A stretch of DNA of 64,000 nucleotides. Source: Micromonospora wenchangensis (GTDB lineage: Bacteria > Actinomycetota > Actinomycetes > Mycobacteriales > Micromonosporaceae). Under the pieces are notes generated by a model. The model ran no database searches. It was not told the origin of the DNA and saw only the letters and a list, made by a program, of their open reading frames with translations. Location of the stretch: the NCBI RefSeq assembly GCF_002210435.1, contig NZ_MZMV01000031.1, positions 1 to 64,000 on the forward strand. Direction: 5' to 3'. This document shows, piece by piece, positions 53,290-61,963 of this stretch. Each line of letters begins with the position of its first letter. The stretch's first letter is position 1. A program made the translations under genes and the position numbers.

Positions 53290-54351
53290 TCAGGCCTCCC
53301 TCTTCCGGGGCAGCGCGGTGATCCGCAGGTCGGACCCGACCCGGGTAACGTCGGTGATTTCCAGATCGATGGCGTCGGCGATGGTCGTCACACCCGCGTC
53401 GACAAGCGCGGTCGGGCCGGCCCCGAGCAGCTTCGGCGCGACGTACCCGACGACCCGGTCGACCAGGCCGGCGGCGAGGAACGCCCCGGCCAGCCGGGGA
53501 CCGCCCTCCAGCAGCGCGGCGCGTACCCCCCGGTGGTGCAGTTCGGCCAGCAGGGCCGGCAGGTCGACCCGGCCGTCCGGGCCGGCGCCGACCTCCGCGA
53601 CGGTGGCGATCCAGGTCCGGGCGGCGCCGTCGCGGACCCGGGCGTCGGCGGGGGTACGTCCCGCGCTGTCCACCACCACCCGCAGCGGCTGCCGGATGGC
53701 CAGGGTGCCGTCGCGCAGGTTACGGGCGGTCAGCCGGGGGTCGTCGGCGAGCACGGTGCCGACCCCGGCGATGACCGCGTCGACAGTGCCGCGCAACGCG
53801 TGCACGTCCATCCGGGCCGCCTCGGAGGTGATCCACATGCTGCTGCCGTCGGCCGCCGCGGACCGGCCGTCGAGGGTGGCGGCGTACTTCCAGATCAGGT
53901 ACGGCCAACCGCGCCGCATCGAGGTCAGCCAGGCGACGTTGCCGGCCTCGGCCTCGTCGGCGCGTACCCCGGACTCGACCCGCACCCCGGCGGCGCGCAG
54001 GGTGGCGGCGCCGCCCGAGGCGACCGGGTTGGGGTCCGGTACGGCGATGACCACCCGGGCGATGCCGGCGCGGATCAGCGCGTGACTGCACGGGCCGGTG
54101 CGACCGGTGTGGTCGCAGGGTTCCAGGGTGACCACGGCGGTGCCGCCCCGGGCGCGCTCGCCGGCCTGGGCGAGCGCGACGATCTCGGCGTGCGGGCCGC
54201 CGGTGTAGGCGTGGAAGCCCTCCCCGACGACGACACCGTCCGCGTCGAGCAGCACGCAACCGACGACCGGGTTGGGACTGGTGGTGCCGAGACCCCGCGC
54301 GCCCAGTTCGATGGCACGACGCATCGCCTCGTCCACGGAGACGCCGCCCAT
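53290..54351 (-). CDS. ribD: Bifunctional pyrimidine deaminase/reductase
   Basis: 353 residues. N-terminal deaminase with zinc motif GPHAEIVALA and EPCDHTGRTGPCSHAL; C-terminal reductase (about 150-353) with WKYAATLDGRSAAADGSSMW and LLEGGPRLAGAFL. Both domains intact. First gene of ribD-ribE-ribM-ribBA-ribH. ATG 54351 was chosen for the family start DEAMRRAIELG. The FMN riboswitch lies upstream. Confidence 0.96.
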   Translation of the reverse strand: MGGVSVDEAMRRAIELGARGLGTTSPNPVVGCVLLDADGVVVGEGFHAYTGGPHAEIVALAQAGERARGGTAVVTLEPCDHTGRTGPCSHALIRAGIARVVIAVPDPNPVASGGAATLRAAGVRVESGVRADEAEAGNVAWLTSMRRGWPYLIWKYAATLDGRSAAADGSSMWITSEAARMDVHALRGTVDAVIAGVGTVLADDPRLTARNLRDGTLAIRQPLRVVVDSAGRTPADARVRDGAARTWIATVAEVGAGPDGRVDLPALLAELHHRGVRAALLEGGPRLAGAFLAAGLVDRVVGYVAPKLLGAGPTALVDAGVTTIADAIDLEITDVTRVGSDLRITALPRKREA

Positions 54352-54723
54352 GCCCTGCCCTCTCGCTCGCCGGTCCCCGCGCGGGCGGTACGGGAGCAGG
54401 CGGGCAGGCGGCGGCGGAACCGGGAACGGCAGGGCCGCCCCAGGGGAGCCCACGCGGTCGGAAGAGACGCCACGCAGGCCCGCCCCGCCCGCGCGCTGTC
54501 TCCCATCCGGACTGTCGGGGGTGCGGACGGACCGCTCCCCCACCGTCGGCCCCGGATTCTCACCAGGTCCACCGGGCGGCACAGCCGTCCGGGTCGCGGG
54601 CTTGCCACGTCGAGCGTGGATCACCGCCGGTTCGGAATTTCACCGAGCCCCGCCAGCGCGTGGTGGGTACATGCGAAGTCTTACACGTAACCCCGGGGAG
54701 TCCGCCACCTCCAGCGTGCTACT
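54352..54723 (-). other. ribD leader region holding the FMN riboswitch
   Basis: 372 bases without a gene. The riboswitch fills 54491-54653. The remaining about 140 nt down to ribD are GC-rich and could form an expression platform, but I see no single clear terminator. The 70 nt beyond the riboswitch up to the GGDEF gene hold its promoter, not clear by eye. Confidence 0.6.
54491..54653 (-). promoter_or_regulatory. FMN riboswitch (RFN element)
   Basis: Minus strand shows the conserved RFN blocks in order: GGGGCTCGGTGAAATTCC, ACCGGCGGTGAT, AGCCCGCGA, CTGGTGAGAATCCGGGGCCG, GACGGTGGGGG, and GTCCGGATGGGAGA at the 3' end. It binds FMN and turns off the rib operon. All core segments are intact. Confidence 0.96.
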
Positions 54724-55683
54724 TCACACCCCGTCGGCCCGTCGCCTGTCGACCGCGACGTATGACCCCGGTTGGCTCTTGGCGACCGTTTTCATCTCGC
54801 TGGCCACGGCGATCGCGGCCAGCGGGTCGGTGAAGCGCTTGCGGGCGTCGGAGAGCGACACACCAATCGACAGGGTGACCAGGGCCGCCCGCCGGATGTT
54901 GCCCCGCCGGTCCTTCAGCTCGACGAAGCCGCGTTCCCGGTCGGTCGGGTCGTAGAGGGTGTCGGCGGTCTTCTCGAAGTCGACCACGGCCCGGGAGGTC
55001 AGCGGGCGGATCTGGTCGGGGGCGCAGACGATCACGAAGTCGTCGCCGCCGACGTGACCGAGGAAGGCCGGCGGCAGCCCGATCGCGACCACCGCCCGGT
55101 ACAGGCTGCGGGCCAGCGCGGAGATGAACTCGTCGCCCCGCACGAAGCCGTACCGGTCGTTGACGCTCTTGAACCGGTCGATGTCGATGTAGCCGACGGC
55201 GTAGTCGACGCCGCTGCGGACCCGGTCGCTGATCTCCCGGCGGATCCGGCTGTTGCCGGGCAGGCCGGTCAGCGGGGAGACCTCGCGGAACTCCTTGTTG
55301 CGGCGCAGCGTGGAGCTGACCCGGGCCACCAGCTCGGCGGTGTCGAACGGCTTGACCAGGTAGTCGTCGGCACCGGCGCTGAGCCCGTGCACCTTGTCCA
55401 CGGTCATGCCCTTGGCGGTCAGCATGATCACCGGCAGTGCCGAGGTGATCGGGTTGGCGCGCAGCCGGCGGGTCAGCTCCAGGCCGTCGATGCGCGGCAT
55501 CATCAGGTCGACCACGGCCAGGTCCGGCTTGTGCTGCTCGATCATGTCGAGCGCCTCCTGGCCGTCCCCGGCGTGCAGCACCTCGAAGCCGTGCAGCCGC
55601 AGGTTGAACTCGACGAAGCGGGCGATGTCCTCGTCGTCGTCGACGACCAGGATCACGTCGGGGCGGTCGCCGGTGGGTTCCAC
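54724..55683 (-). CDS. Response regulator with GGDEF-type domain
   Basis: 319 residues. The receiver domain (1-125) has phosphoacceptor Asp59 (DLAVVDLMMPRID), the acidic pocket DDDED and Lys of YLVKPF. The second domain (about 140-305) is GGDEF-like: YIDIDRFKSVNDRYGFVRGD, then GGDDF at 212-216 in place of GGDEF. Asp for Glu may lower or change cyclase activity. The inhibitory RxxD site is missing just before it. GTG 55683 lies 1 nt past the rpe stop, so the two are co-transcribed. No histidine kinase is nearby. Confidence 0.92.
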   Translation of the reverse strand: MEPTGDRPDVILVVDDDEDIARFVEFNLRLHGFEVLHAGDGQEALDMIEQHKPDLAVVDLMMPRIDGLELTRRLRANPITSALPVIMLTAKGMTVDKVHGLSAGADDYLVKPFDTAELVARVSSTLRRNKEFREVSPLTGLPGNSRIRREISDRVRSGVDYAVGYIDIDRFKSVNDRYGFVRGDEFISALARSLYRAVVAIGLPPAFLGHVGGDDFVIVCAPDQIRPLTSRAVVDFEKTADTLYDPTDRERGFVELKDRRGNIRRAALVTLSIGVSLSDARKRFTDPLAAIAVASEMKTVAKSQPGSYVAVDRRRADGV

Positions 55684-55684
55684 C

Positions 55685-56365
55685 TCAGGCCCCGGCGTTG
55701 GCGCGCTCCGCCAGCCCGCGCAGGCGGCGGACCGCCTCGGCCGGGTCGTCCGCCCCGTACACGGCGGTGCCGGCGACGAAGGCGTCCGCGCCGGCCGCCG
55801 CGGCCTGCTCGATGGTGTCGGCGGCGATCCCGCCGTCGACCTCGATGCGCAGTTCCAGGTGGCCGCTGTCGACGTGCCGGCGGGCCGCCCGCACCTTGTC
55901 CAGCAGTTGCGGAAGGAACCGCTGCCCGCCGAAGCCGGCCTTGATCGTCATGATCAGCAGGGTGTCGAAGCTGGGCAGCAGGTCGAGGTACGGCTCGATC
56001 GGGGTGTCCCGGTCGATGGCCAGCCCGGCCCTGGCCCCGGCCGAGCGCAGGTCCTTGGCGAGGGCGACCGGGTCGTCGCACGCCTCGGCGTGGAAGGTGA
56101 CGTTGTACGCGCCGGCGTCGGCGTAGCCGGGGGCCCACCGCCGCGGGTCGGTGATCATGAGGTGCACGTCGAACGGGAGCCGGGTCACCGCCCGCAGGCT
56201 CTGCACCACCGGCAGGCCGATGGTCAGGTTGGGCACGAAGTGGTTGTCCATCACGTCGACGTGCAGCCAGTCCGCGGCGTCCTCGACGGCACGGACTTCA
56301 TCGGCGAGGCGGGCGAAATCGGCGGCGAGGATGCTGGGCGCGATGATCGACGGCGGTACGGTCAC
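55685..56365 (-). CDS. rpe: Ribulose-phosphate 3-epimerase
   Basis: Pentose phosphate pathway epimerase. 226 residues. TIM-barrel signatures: IAPSILAADFARLADEV, LHVDVMDNHFVPNLTIG, FDVHLMITDP, IMTIKAGFGGQRFLP and IEVDGGIAADTIEQAAAAGA. GTG 56365 appears leaderless: a TACACT -10 element ends 6 nt before it and there is no ribosome-binding site. Confidence 0.96.
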   Translation of the reverse strand: MTVPPSIIAPSILAADFARLADEVRAVEDAADWLHVDVMDNHFVPNLTIGLPVVQSLRAVTRLPFDVHLMITDPRRWAPGYADAGAYNVTFHAEACDDPVALAKDLRSAGARAGLAIDRDTPIEPYLDLLPSFDTLLIMTIKAGFGGQRFLPQLLDKVRAARRHVDSGHLELRIEVDGGIAADTIEQAAAAGADAFVAGTAVYGADDPAEAVRRLRGLAERANAGA

Positions 56366-56371
56366 AGGGCA

Positions 56372-56377
56372 AGTGTA
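56372..56377 (-). promoter_or_regulatory. -10 element of a leaderless rpe transcript
   Basis: TACACT on the minus strand, six bases before the rpe GTG. The transcript would start at or next to the start codon. The -35 is not clear. Confidence 0.5.
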
Positions 56378-56547
56378 CGAACGCGGCCATCCGCCGCGGA
56401 CAGCACGCCACCATGAGCGACGCCCTGTGACCCAGGCGTGACCCGTGGTGCACCATCGGCTCCTTTCCCCGGGAGTCGGGGACGAATGGCCGGTGCCGAC
56501 TGGCCGAACGGCCCGCAAGAGGCAACACTCCATCAGGGACGGTCACG

Positions 56548-56553
56548 TATGAT
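56548..56553 (+). promoter_or_regulatory. -10 element before the lipoprotein gene
   Basis: TATGAT, near-consensus, 75 nt before the ATG at 56628. The -35 (AACACT around 56524) is poor, so activation may be needed. Confidence 0.45.
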
Positions 56554-56627
56554 GCTCGCCCGGCGGCGGGCACGCCGGGCGGGGCGGGGCGCGGCGACGG
56601 GCCGTCGACCCCCGGAAAGGGCGGACG

Positions 56628-57518
56628 ATGCGACGGTGGCTCGTGGCGCTGGCGCTGGCCGGCACCGTGACGGTGGCGCTCAGCGGCTGCGTGCCGCAGC
56701 ACGGCGCTGACGGCGACCTGCTCGACGACTGGCCGGTGCTGCCGGTGGCCCAGTCGTTCGTGCCCGCCACGGACGCCTGCCTGCCCCGGATCACCCCGGT
56801 CGTGCAGGCCGGCACCTACGAGACGGTGGACTGTGCGCGCAGCCACCTCGCCGAGACCATCCACGTCGGTACGTTCACCGGCGCGGTGACCCGGGGCGAG
56901 CGGCCCGAGCCGGGCTCCGCCGCGCTGCGTCCCGCCCGTACCGAGTGCGACCAGCGGGCCCGCGACGTCCTCGGGGGCGACTGGCACTCGGCCCGGCTGA
57001 CGATGAACATCGCGCTGCCGGCCAACTCGGCCTGGAACAGCGGCGCCCGCTGGTTCCGGTGCGACCTCAGCGAGACCGACAGCATCGACAACACCCGGCC
57101 GGTGAACCGGGTCGGCAGCCTGCGCGGGGCGATGATCGGCGACAATCCGCTCAGCCACCGCTGCTTCGATCCCAAACTGATCGGCAACAATCTCAACTAC
57201 ATGGCCCCGGTGCTCTGCTCCGAGCCGCACCGCGCCGAGTTCGTCGGCGTCTACCTGGAACGCAGTGACCTGAGCTGGGCCGATTTCAGTCGCGCCAACC
57301 AGCGGGTGCACCGGCGGTGCATGGCGCTGATCGCCGGCTTCGCCGAGGTGCCCAACAACAGCGAGTTGCCGTACCGGGCCGGGTCGATCTTCTATCCGCC
57401 GTCGCAGCGGGAGTGGGAGGAGGGCGACCGGGGCATCCGCTGCTTCCTGTGGAGCGACGACCGGAAGCTGACCCGCTCGATGCGCGGCGCCGGCCCCAAG
57501 GGCCTCCCCGCCATCTGA
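56628..57518 (+). CDS. Septum-formation family lipoprotein
   Basis: 296 residues. Lipoprotein signal peptide with lipobox VALSGC (Cys21). The mature part has two similar Cys-containing halves (DACLPRITPVVQAGTYETVD, C followed by SHLAETIHVGTF; then HRCFDPK and LCSEPHRAEFVGVY), as in actinobacterial septum-formation (Septum_form) proteins. It should be anchored outside the membrane. ATG 56628 has GAAAGG upstream. Function in division is only suggested by the family name. Confidence 0.85.
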   Translation: MRRWLVALALAGTVTVALSGCVPQHGADGDLLDDWPVLPVAQSFVPATDACLPRITPVVQAGTYETVDCARSHLAETIHVGTFTGAVTRGERPEPGSAALRPARTECDQRARDVLGGDWHSARLTMNIALPANSAWNSGARWFRCDLSETDSIDNTRPVNRVGSLRGAMIGDNPLSHRCFDPKLIGNNLNYMAPVLCSEPHRAEFVGVYLERSDLSWADFSRANQRVHRRCMALIAGFAEVPNNSELPYRAGSIFYPPSQREWEEGDRGIRCFLWSDDRKLTRSMRGAGPKGLPAI

Positions 57519-57564
57519 CCCCGACCCCGCCCGTCCCCACCCCGTCGCCGTCACCCGACCTCGA

Positions 57565-57620
57565 TGATCAAGAGGTTTGCGTCATCCGACGACGGATCGT
57601 TGACGCCATTCTCTTGATCA
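57565..57620. terminator. 56-nt nested hairpin between convergent genes
   Basis: TGATCAAGAG (57565-57574) pairs with CTCTTGATCA (57611-57620); inside, GCGTCA pairs with TGACGC and TCCG with CGGA. It lies between the lipoprotein gene and rsmB, and is a likely two-way terminator. Its low GC arms stand out here. Confidence 0.65.
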
Positions 57621-57661
57621 CCGGGGACGGGCGGGGACGGACGAGGCGGGGCGGGTGGGGG

Positions 57662-59188
57662 TCAGCCCCGGCGGAGCAGGGCCAGGAACATGGCGTCGGT
57701 ACCGTGGCGGTGCGGCCAGAGTTGGACGGTGGGGCCGTCGCCCAGGCCGGGCATGCCCGGCGGCAGGACCGTCCGGGCGTCCACGAAGTCCGCCGGCACC
57801 CCGGCGCGCCGGGCCGCCTCGGTGACCGTCACGTGCGTCTCCACGGTGTGCGGGGAACAGGTGACGTAGCCGACCAGACCACCAGGCCGGGCCGCCCGCA
57901 GCGCGGCGGAGAGCAGTTCCCGCTGCAACCGGGTCAGCGGCGGCAGGTCCGACGGCTGCCGCCGCCACCGCGACTCGGGCCGGCGGCGCAGCGACCCCAG
58001 CCCGGTGCACGGGGCGTCGACCAGCACCCGGTCGAAGTGCCCCTCCGGCAGCTTCGGATCGGCCCCGACCGTACGCCCGTCGGTGTGCAGCACGGCCACC
58101 GGCAACCCCCGGGTGGCCTGCTCGACCAGCCGGGCCCGGTGCTCCGACACCTCCACCGCGGTCAGCCGGGCACCCCGCTGCGCGGCGAGCGCGCCGAGCA
58201 GGCCGGCCTTGCCACCGGGGCCCGCGCACAGGTCCAGCCAGCGGCCGTCGTGACCGTCCAGCGGGGCCGTGGCCAGCGCGTTCGCCACCAGCTGGGAACC
58301 CTCGTCCTGCACGTGCGCCCGGCCGTTGGCCAGCGCCGGCAGGTCACCCGGCGCGCCACCGGGCAGGTAGACCGCGTACGGCGAGAACGCACCCGGCGCG
58401 CCGCCGACCTCGTCGGCCAACTCGGCCGGGTCGAGGAGGCCCGGACGGGCACACAGGTGCACCGGCGGGCGCTCGTTGTCCTCGATCAGCAGCCGGGTCA
58501 CCTCGCCCAGGTCACCGCCGAGGGCATCGGCGAAGGCCCGCACGATCCACTGCGGGTGGCTGTAGGTCACGGCCAGGTGGCCGATCGGGTCGGCGGCCAT
58601 GGTCGGGGCGAGCTTCGCCGTCCACGCGTCGACGTCCTGGCCGGCCACCTCGCGCAGCACCGCGTTGGCGAAGCCGGTGGCCCCCTCCCCCACGGTGCGG
58701 ACCAGGTCGACGGTGGAGGACACGGCGGCGTGCGCCGGGACCCGGGTGTGCAGAAGCTGGTAGGCACCGAGCCGCAACGCGTCGCGGACCGGCGGGTCGA
58801 TCCGCGCGACGTCCCGCCCGGCCGCGGCGGTGAGGATCGTGTCGAGGGTGCCGAGCTGCCGCAGGGTGCCGTAGGTCAACTCGGTGGCGAAGGCGGCGTC
58901 CCGCCCGGTCAGCCCCTGCTCGCGCAGGATCGCCGGCAACACCAGATTGGCGTACGCGTCGTCGCGGTGCACCGCCGCGACCGCCTGGTAGGCGGCGTAC
59001 CGGGGCAGGTCGACGGCCGGACGGACCGGTCGGCCGGGTCGCCCGCCGCGCCGGTCGGACCCGGCCCGGTCGCCCCACCCGCCGGTGCGGGCGGGACGGT
59101 CGCCCCGGGTGCCGCCGGAGGGCCGCCGGTCGTCGCCGCGCCGGTCGGTGTCCGCCGGACGGTCGGGTCGTGCGGTCGGCCCGGTCAC
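57662..59188 (-). CDS. rsmB: 16S rRNA cytosine-967 methyltransferase (RsmB/Sun family)
   Basis: 508 residues. A disordered Arg/Asp-rich N-terminus (1-55) is followed by a NusB-like RNA-binding domain (about 60-200) and the methyltransferase: DLCAGPGGKAGLLGAL (SAM motif I), VDAPCTGLGSLRRRPESRW with one catalytic Cys (motif IV) and VGYVTCSPHTVETH with the second (motif VI). GTG 59188 overlaps the fmt stop (GTGA). Close to the fmt-sun arrangement seen in many bacteria. Confidence 0.94.
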   Translation of the reverse strand: MTGPTARPDRPADTDRRGDDRRPSGGTRGDRPARTGGWGDRAGSDRRGGRPGRPVRPAVDLPRYAAYQAVAAVHRDDAYANLVLPAILREQGLTGRDAAFATELTYGTLRQLGTLDTILTAAAGRDVARIDPPVRDALRLGAYQLLHTRVPAHAAVSSTVDLVRTVGEGATGFANAVLREVAGQDVDAWTAKLAPTMAADPIGHLAVTYSHPQWIVRAFADALGGDLGEVTRLLIEDNERPPVHLCARPGLLDPAELADEVGGAPGAFSPYAVYLPGGAPGDLPALANGRAHVQDEGSQLVANALATAPLDGHDGRWLDLCAGPGGKAGLLGALAAQRGARLTAVEVSEHRARLVEQATRGLPVAVLHTDGRTVGADPKLPEGHFDRVLVDAPCTGLGSLRRRPESRWRRQPSDLPPLTRLQRELLSAALRAARPGGLVGYVTCSPHTVETHVTVTEAARRAGVPADFVDARTVLPPGMPGLGDGPTVQLWPHRHGTDAMFLALLRRG

Positions 59189-60123
59189 GCGAGTTCCTCC
59201 CCGACGGCGACCCGGACGCCACGCGCCCAGTCGGTCGCCGGCATGGCCTTCTTGCCCGCCGCGCGCACCTCACCGAGCTGCACCGGCACGGTGGCCGTGC
59301 CGGCCAGCACGCGGGACTTCTCCACCAGCAGTTCTCCAGGTTTCAGGGTGGGGCCGTTGCCGACCGGGATGACCGGGCCGAGCTTGACCCGGTCGCCGCG
59401 GAACGTCGTCCACGGGCCGGGCGCGGGGGTGCAGGCGCGCACCCGCCGGTCGACCGCGAACGCGGGGTCGCCCCACCGCACCCGGGCGTCGTCCACCGTC
59501 AGTTTCGGGGCCAGCGAGACCCCGTCGGCGGGCTGCGGCTCGGCCCGCGCGGTGCCCGCCGCGATCGCGTCCAGGACGGCGACCAGCAGCCCGGCACCGG
59601 AGTGGGCGAGCCGCTCCAGCAGGTCGCCGGAGGTGTCGGTGGGGCGGATCTCGTCGGTGAGCGTGCCGTAGACCGGGCCGGTGTCCAGCCCTTGCTCCAA
59701 CTGGAAGACGCTGGCCCCGGTCAGCTCGTCGCCGTGCAGCACCGCGTGCTGCACGGGTGCCGCGCCCCGCCAGGCGGGCAGCAGTGAGAAGTGCAGGTTG
59801 ACCCAGCCGAAGCGGGGGATCTCCAGCGCCGCCGGGGGCACCAGCGCGCCGTAGGCGACCACCGGCACGCAGTCGGGGGCCAGCGTACGGAGCCGGTCGA
59901 GGAACTCGGGCTCCCGGGGGCGGGCCGGGGTGAGCACCTCGACGCCGTGCTCGTCGGCCCAGACGCCGACCGGGGACCGCGACACGCCCCGGCCCCGACC
60001 GGCGGGCGCGTCGGGGCGGGTCACCACGGCCACCACCTCGTGCCCGGAGGCGTGCACGGCGGCCAGGGCGGGGACGGCGACCGCCGGCGTACCGGCGAAG
60101 ACCAGACGCATGCCGGCGGTCAC
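59185..60123 (-). CDS. fmt: Methionyl-tRNA formyltransferase
   Basis: 312 residues. N-terminal formyltransferase domain: RLVFAGTPAVAVPAL, NLHFSLLPAWRGAAPVQHAV (catalytic Asn-His) and GVSVFQL-type segment, with C-terminal OB-like domain. GTG 60123 overlaps the def stop (GTGA); ATG 60111, four codons on, is also possible. Formylates Met on initiator tRNA, with def removing the group later. Confidence 0.96.
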   Translation of the reverse strand: MTAGMRLVFAGTPAVAVPALAAVHASGHEVVAVVTRPDAPAGRGRGVSRSPVGVWADEHGVEVLTPARPREPEFLDRLRTLAPDCVPVVAYGALVPPAALEIPRFGWVNLHFSLLPAWRGAAPVQHAVLHGDELTGASVFQLEQGLDTGPVYGTLTDEIRPTDTSGDLLERLAHSGAGLLVAVLDAIAAGTARAEPQPADGVSLAPKLTVDDARVRWGDPAFAVDRRVRACTPAPGPWTTFRGDRVKLGPVIPVGNGPTLKPGELLVEKSRVLAGTATVPVQLGEVRAAGKKAMPATDWARGVRVAVGEELA

Positions 60124-60680
60124 CGGCCCAGGCCGAACGGGTTGCCGGCGGCGTGCGGGCTGACCTTGACCGTCGGCGGGGCGGCCTCGTCGTACCAGTC
60201 GGCCTGGCGGATCGCCTTCATCGCCTCCTTGCGCCCGGCCGGGTCCAGCCGGTCGAGGAAGAGCACCCCGTCGAGGTGGTCGGTCTCGTGCTGGACGCAG
60301 CGGGCCATCAGCCCGGTGCCGACGATCTGCAACGGGTCGCCGTAGCCGTTGAAGCCCTTGGCGATCACGTTCTGCCGGCGCTTGGTGTCGAAGTAGAGCC
60401 CGGGGATCGACAGACAGCCCTCCGGGCCGTCCTGTTCCTCGGTGTCGGGGAACTCCAGCACCGGGTTGACCAGGTGGCCGAGCACGTCGTCCACCTCGAA
60501 GGTGAAGACCCGCAGGCCCACGCCGAGTTGGGGGGCGGCCAGCCCGGCACCGCTGCGGTCACGCATCGTGTCGGTGAGGTCGGCGATGAGCCTACGCAGC
60601 TCGACGTCGAAGTCGACGACCGGATCGGCCGGCGTGCGCAGCACCGGGTCCCCGAACAGACGGATGGGCTGGACGGTCAC
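60120..60680 (-). CDS. def: Peptide deformylase
   Basis: 186 residues. All three motifs are intact: GAGLAAPQLG (motif I), EGCLSIPG with metal-binding Cys (motif II) and QHETDHLDG (motif III). Removes the formyl group from new proteins. GTG 60680. First of def-fmt-rsmB, each overlapping the next by 4 nt. Confidence 0.97.
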   Translation of the reverse strand: MTVQPIRLFGDPVLRTPADPVVDFDVELRRLIADLTDTMRDRSGAGLAAPQLGVGLRVFTFEVDDVLGHLVNPVLEFPDTEEQDGPEGCLSIPGLYFDTKRRQNVIAKGFNGYGDPLQIVGTGLMARCVQHETDHLDGVLFLDRLDPAGRKEAMKAIRQADWYDEAAPPTVKVSPHAAGNPFGLGR

Positions 60681-60789
60681 GCGGGGTGGCTCCTTCGTTG
60701 GACGGCGTGGTGCCGTACCAGTCTACGGAGTCCGGCGGGGGCACCGGCCGGCGTACCGCGACCGGTGGTGATCGGGGTGGGCGGCCGGG

Positions 60790-61773
60790 TCAGCCGCCGG
60801 CGCCCGGTTCGCCGGCCAGCACGGCGTCCCCGCCGAGCAGGACGTGCGCGGGCAGCGGGAGCCGGGTGCCGTGGGCGGCCTCCCAGTCGTGCACGAGGCT
60901 GGGGCGCACGTGGGCGGCGAAGTAGTCGACGGCGCTCGTCTGGCCGACGACCGGCTCGTCCACCTCGGCGACGAGCTGCGCGGGCACCAGCGGGAAACCG
61001 TTGCGCAGGGCGGCGCTGAGCCGGCGGTGCCCGTCGACGACGAAGAAGTACTCGCCGGTGAAGCCGATCCGCAGCGGGGCGAGGGCCTCGTCGCCGGCCG
61101 CCGCCAGCTCCCCGACGAGCCCGGACCCGTCGAGCCCGCGCAGGGTGGCGACGTCCTCGGTCGGGTAGACCCGGGCCGGGTCGAGCAGCAGCAGCGGGGG
61201 GGCGTCGCGCAGCACGTCGGCGGCGAGCCGGCCCTCGTACGCGTCGACGATGTGCGTGATGACCTCCTCGGCGGAGGCCCGGGTGGTGTCGCAGACCAGG
61301 TCGTAGTTGCGCAGCCGGGCCTTGTCGACGCCGTAGCGGAGGATGAACCGGTTGCGCTCGCTGTCGCTGCGTTCACGCAGCCTGGCCTCGGCCTCGGCCA
61401 GCGAGGTGTAGCTCTCGGCCGGCCCGGAGGGGCGCAGCAGCACCCGGCGGGCCGCCTCGGCCGGCTCGGTGATCATGTGCACCTTGAGCGCGTCGGTGAA
61501 GAAGTGCCAGGCCAGCCGGGAGTCCATCACCAGCGACTCGCCGGAGGCGGCGATGTCGCGCTGGAGCTGGTCGACGTAGCCGTCGACGGCCTGGTCCAGC
61601 TCGGCGTGCAGGTTGAGCTGGAGCGCGGTCATCTGGCGCTCCTGGGCCATCTGCCGGTAGAGGTCACCGACGCTGACCCGGCGCAGGCCCAGCCGCTTGG
61701 CGATCTCGACGGAGACGGTGCTCTTGCCGCTGCCGAGGTCACCGTTGAAGACGATCGACTGACGAACGGTCAC
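60790..61773 (-). CDS. Cytidylate-kinase-like P-loop protein fused to a ParB-like domain
   Basis: 327 residues. The N-terminal half (1-190) is a P-loop kinase resembling AAA/cytidylate kinase: FNGDLGSGKSTVSVEIAKRL (Walker A at 11-19), VSVGDLYRQMAQER and a LID-like SDSERNRFILRYGVDK. The C-terminal half has FFVVDGHRRLSAALRNGFPL (DGHRR at 247-251), the hallmark of ParB/Srx-like nuclease or CTPase domains. Role unknown; a nucleotide-dependent switch is possible. GTG 61773. Confidence 0.8.
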   Translation of the reverse strand: MTVRQSIVFNGDLGSGKSTVSVEIAKRLGLRRVSVGDLYRQMAQERQMTALQLNLHAELDQAVDGYVDQLQRDIAASGESLVMDSRLAWHFFTDALKVHMITEPAEAARRVLLRPSGPAESYTSLAEAEARLRERSDSERNRFILRYGVDKARLRNYDLVCDTTRASAEEVITHIVDAYEGRLAADVLRDAPPLLLLDPARVYPTEDVATLRGLDGSGLVGELAAAGDEALAPLRIGFTGEYFFVVDGHRRLSAALRNGFPLVPAQLVAEVDEPVVGQTSAVDYFAAHVRPSLVHDWEAAHGTRLPLPAHVLLGGDAVLAGEPGAGG

Positions 61774-61963
61774 GACTGGTCCACCCCTGCTCACCGGCTG
61801 ATTGAGATCATCGATTTGGCGTCGACCCGACGCGTTCCGCCTTCGTCGCGCCATTCGTGCGCCCGGGCATGAGGGGCGATGCTATCACGCGTACGCGCGC
61901 CGTCCGGCGGACCCGGGGTGCGACGGCGGGCTGGCCGGGCACCCGACGGAACTGACCGACGAC

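Noticed and set aside
52426..54690. 754-codon plus-strand frame
   Set aside because: Antisense to pnuC-type ribM, ribE, ribD and the FMN riboswitch.
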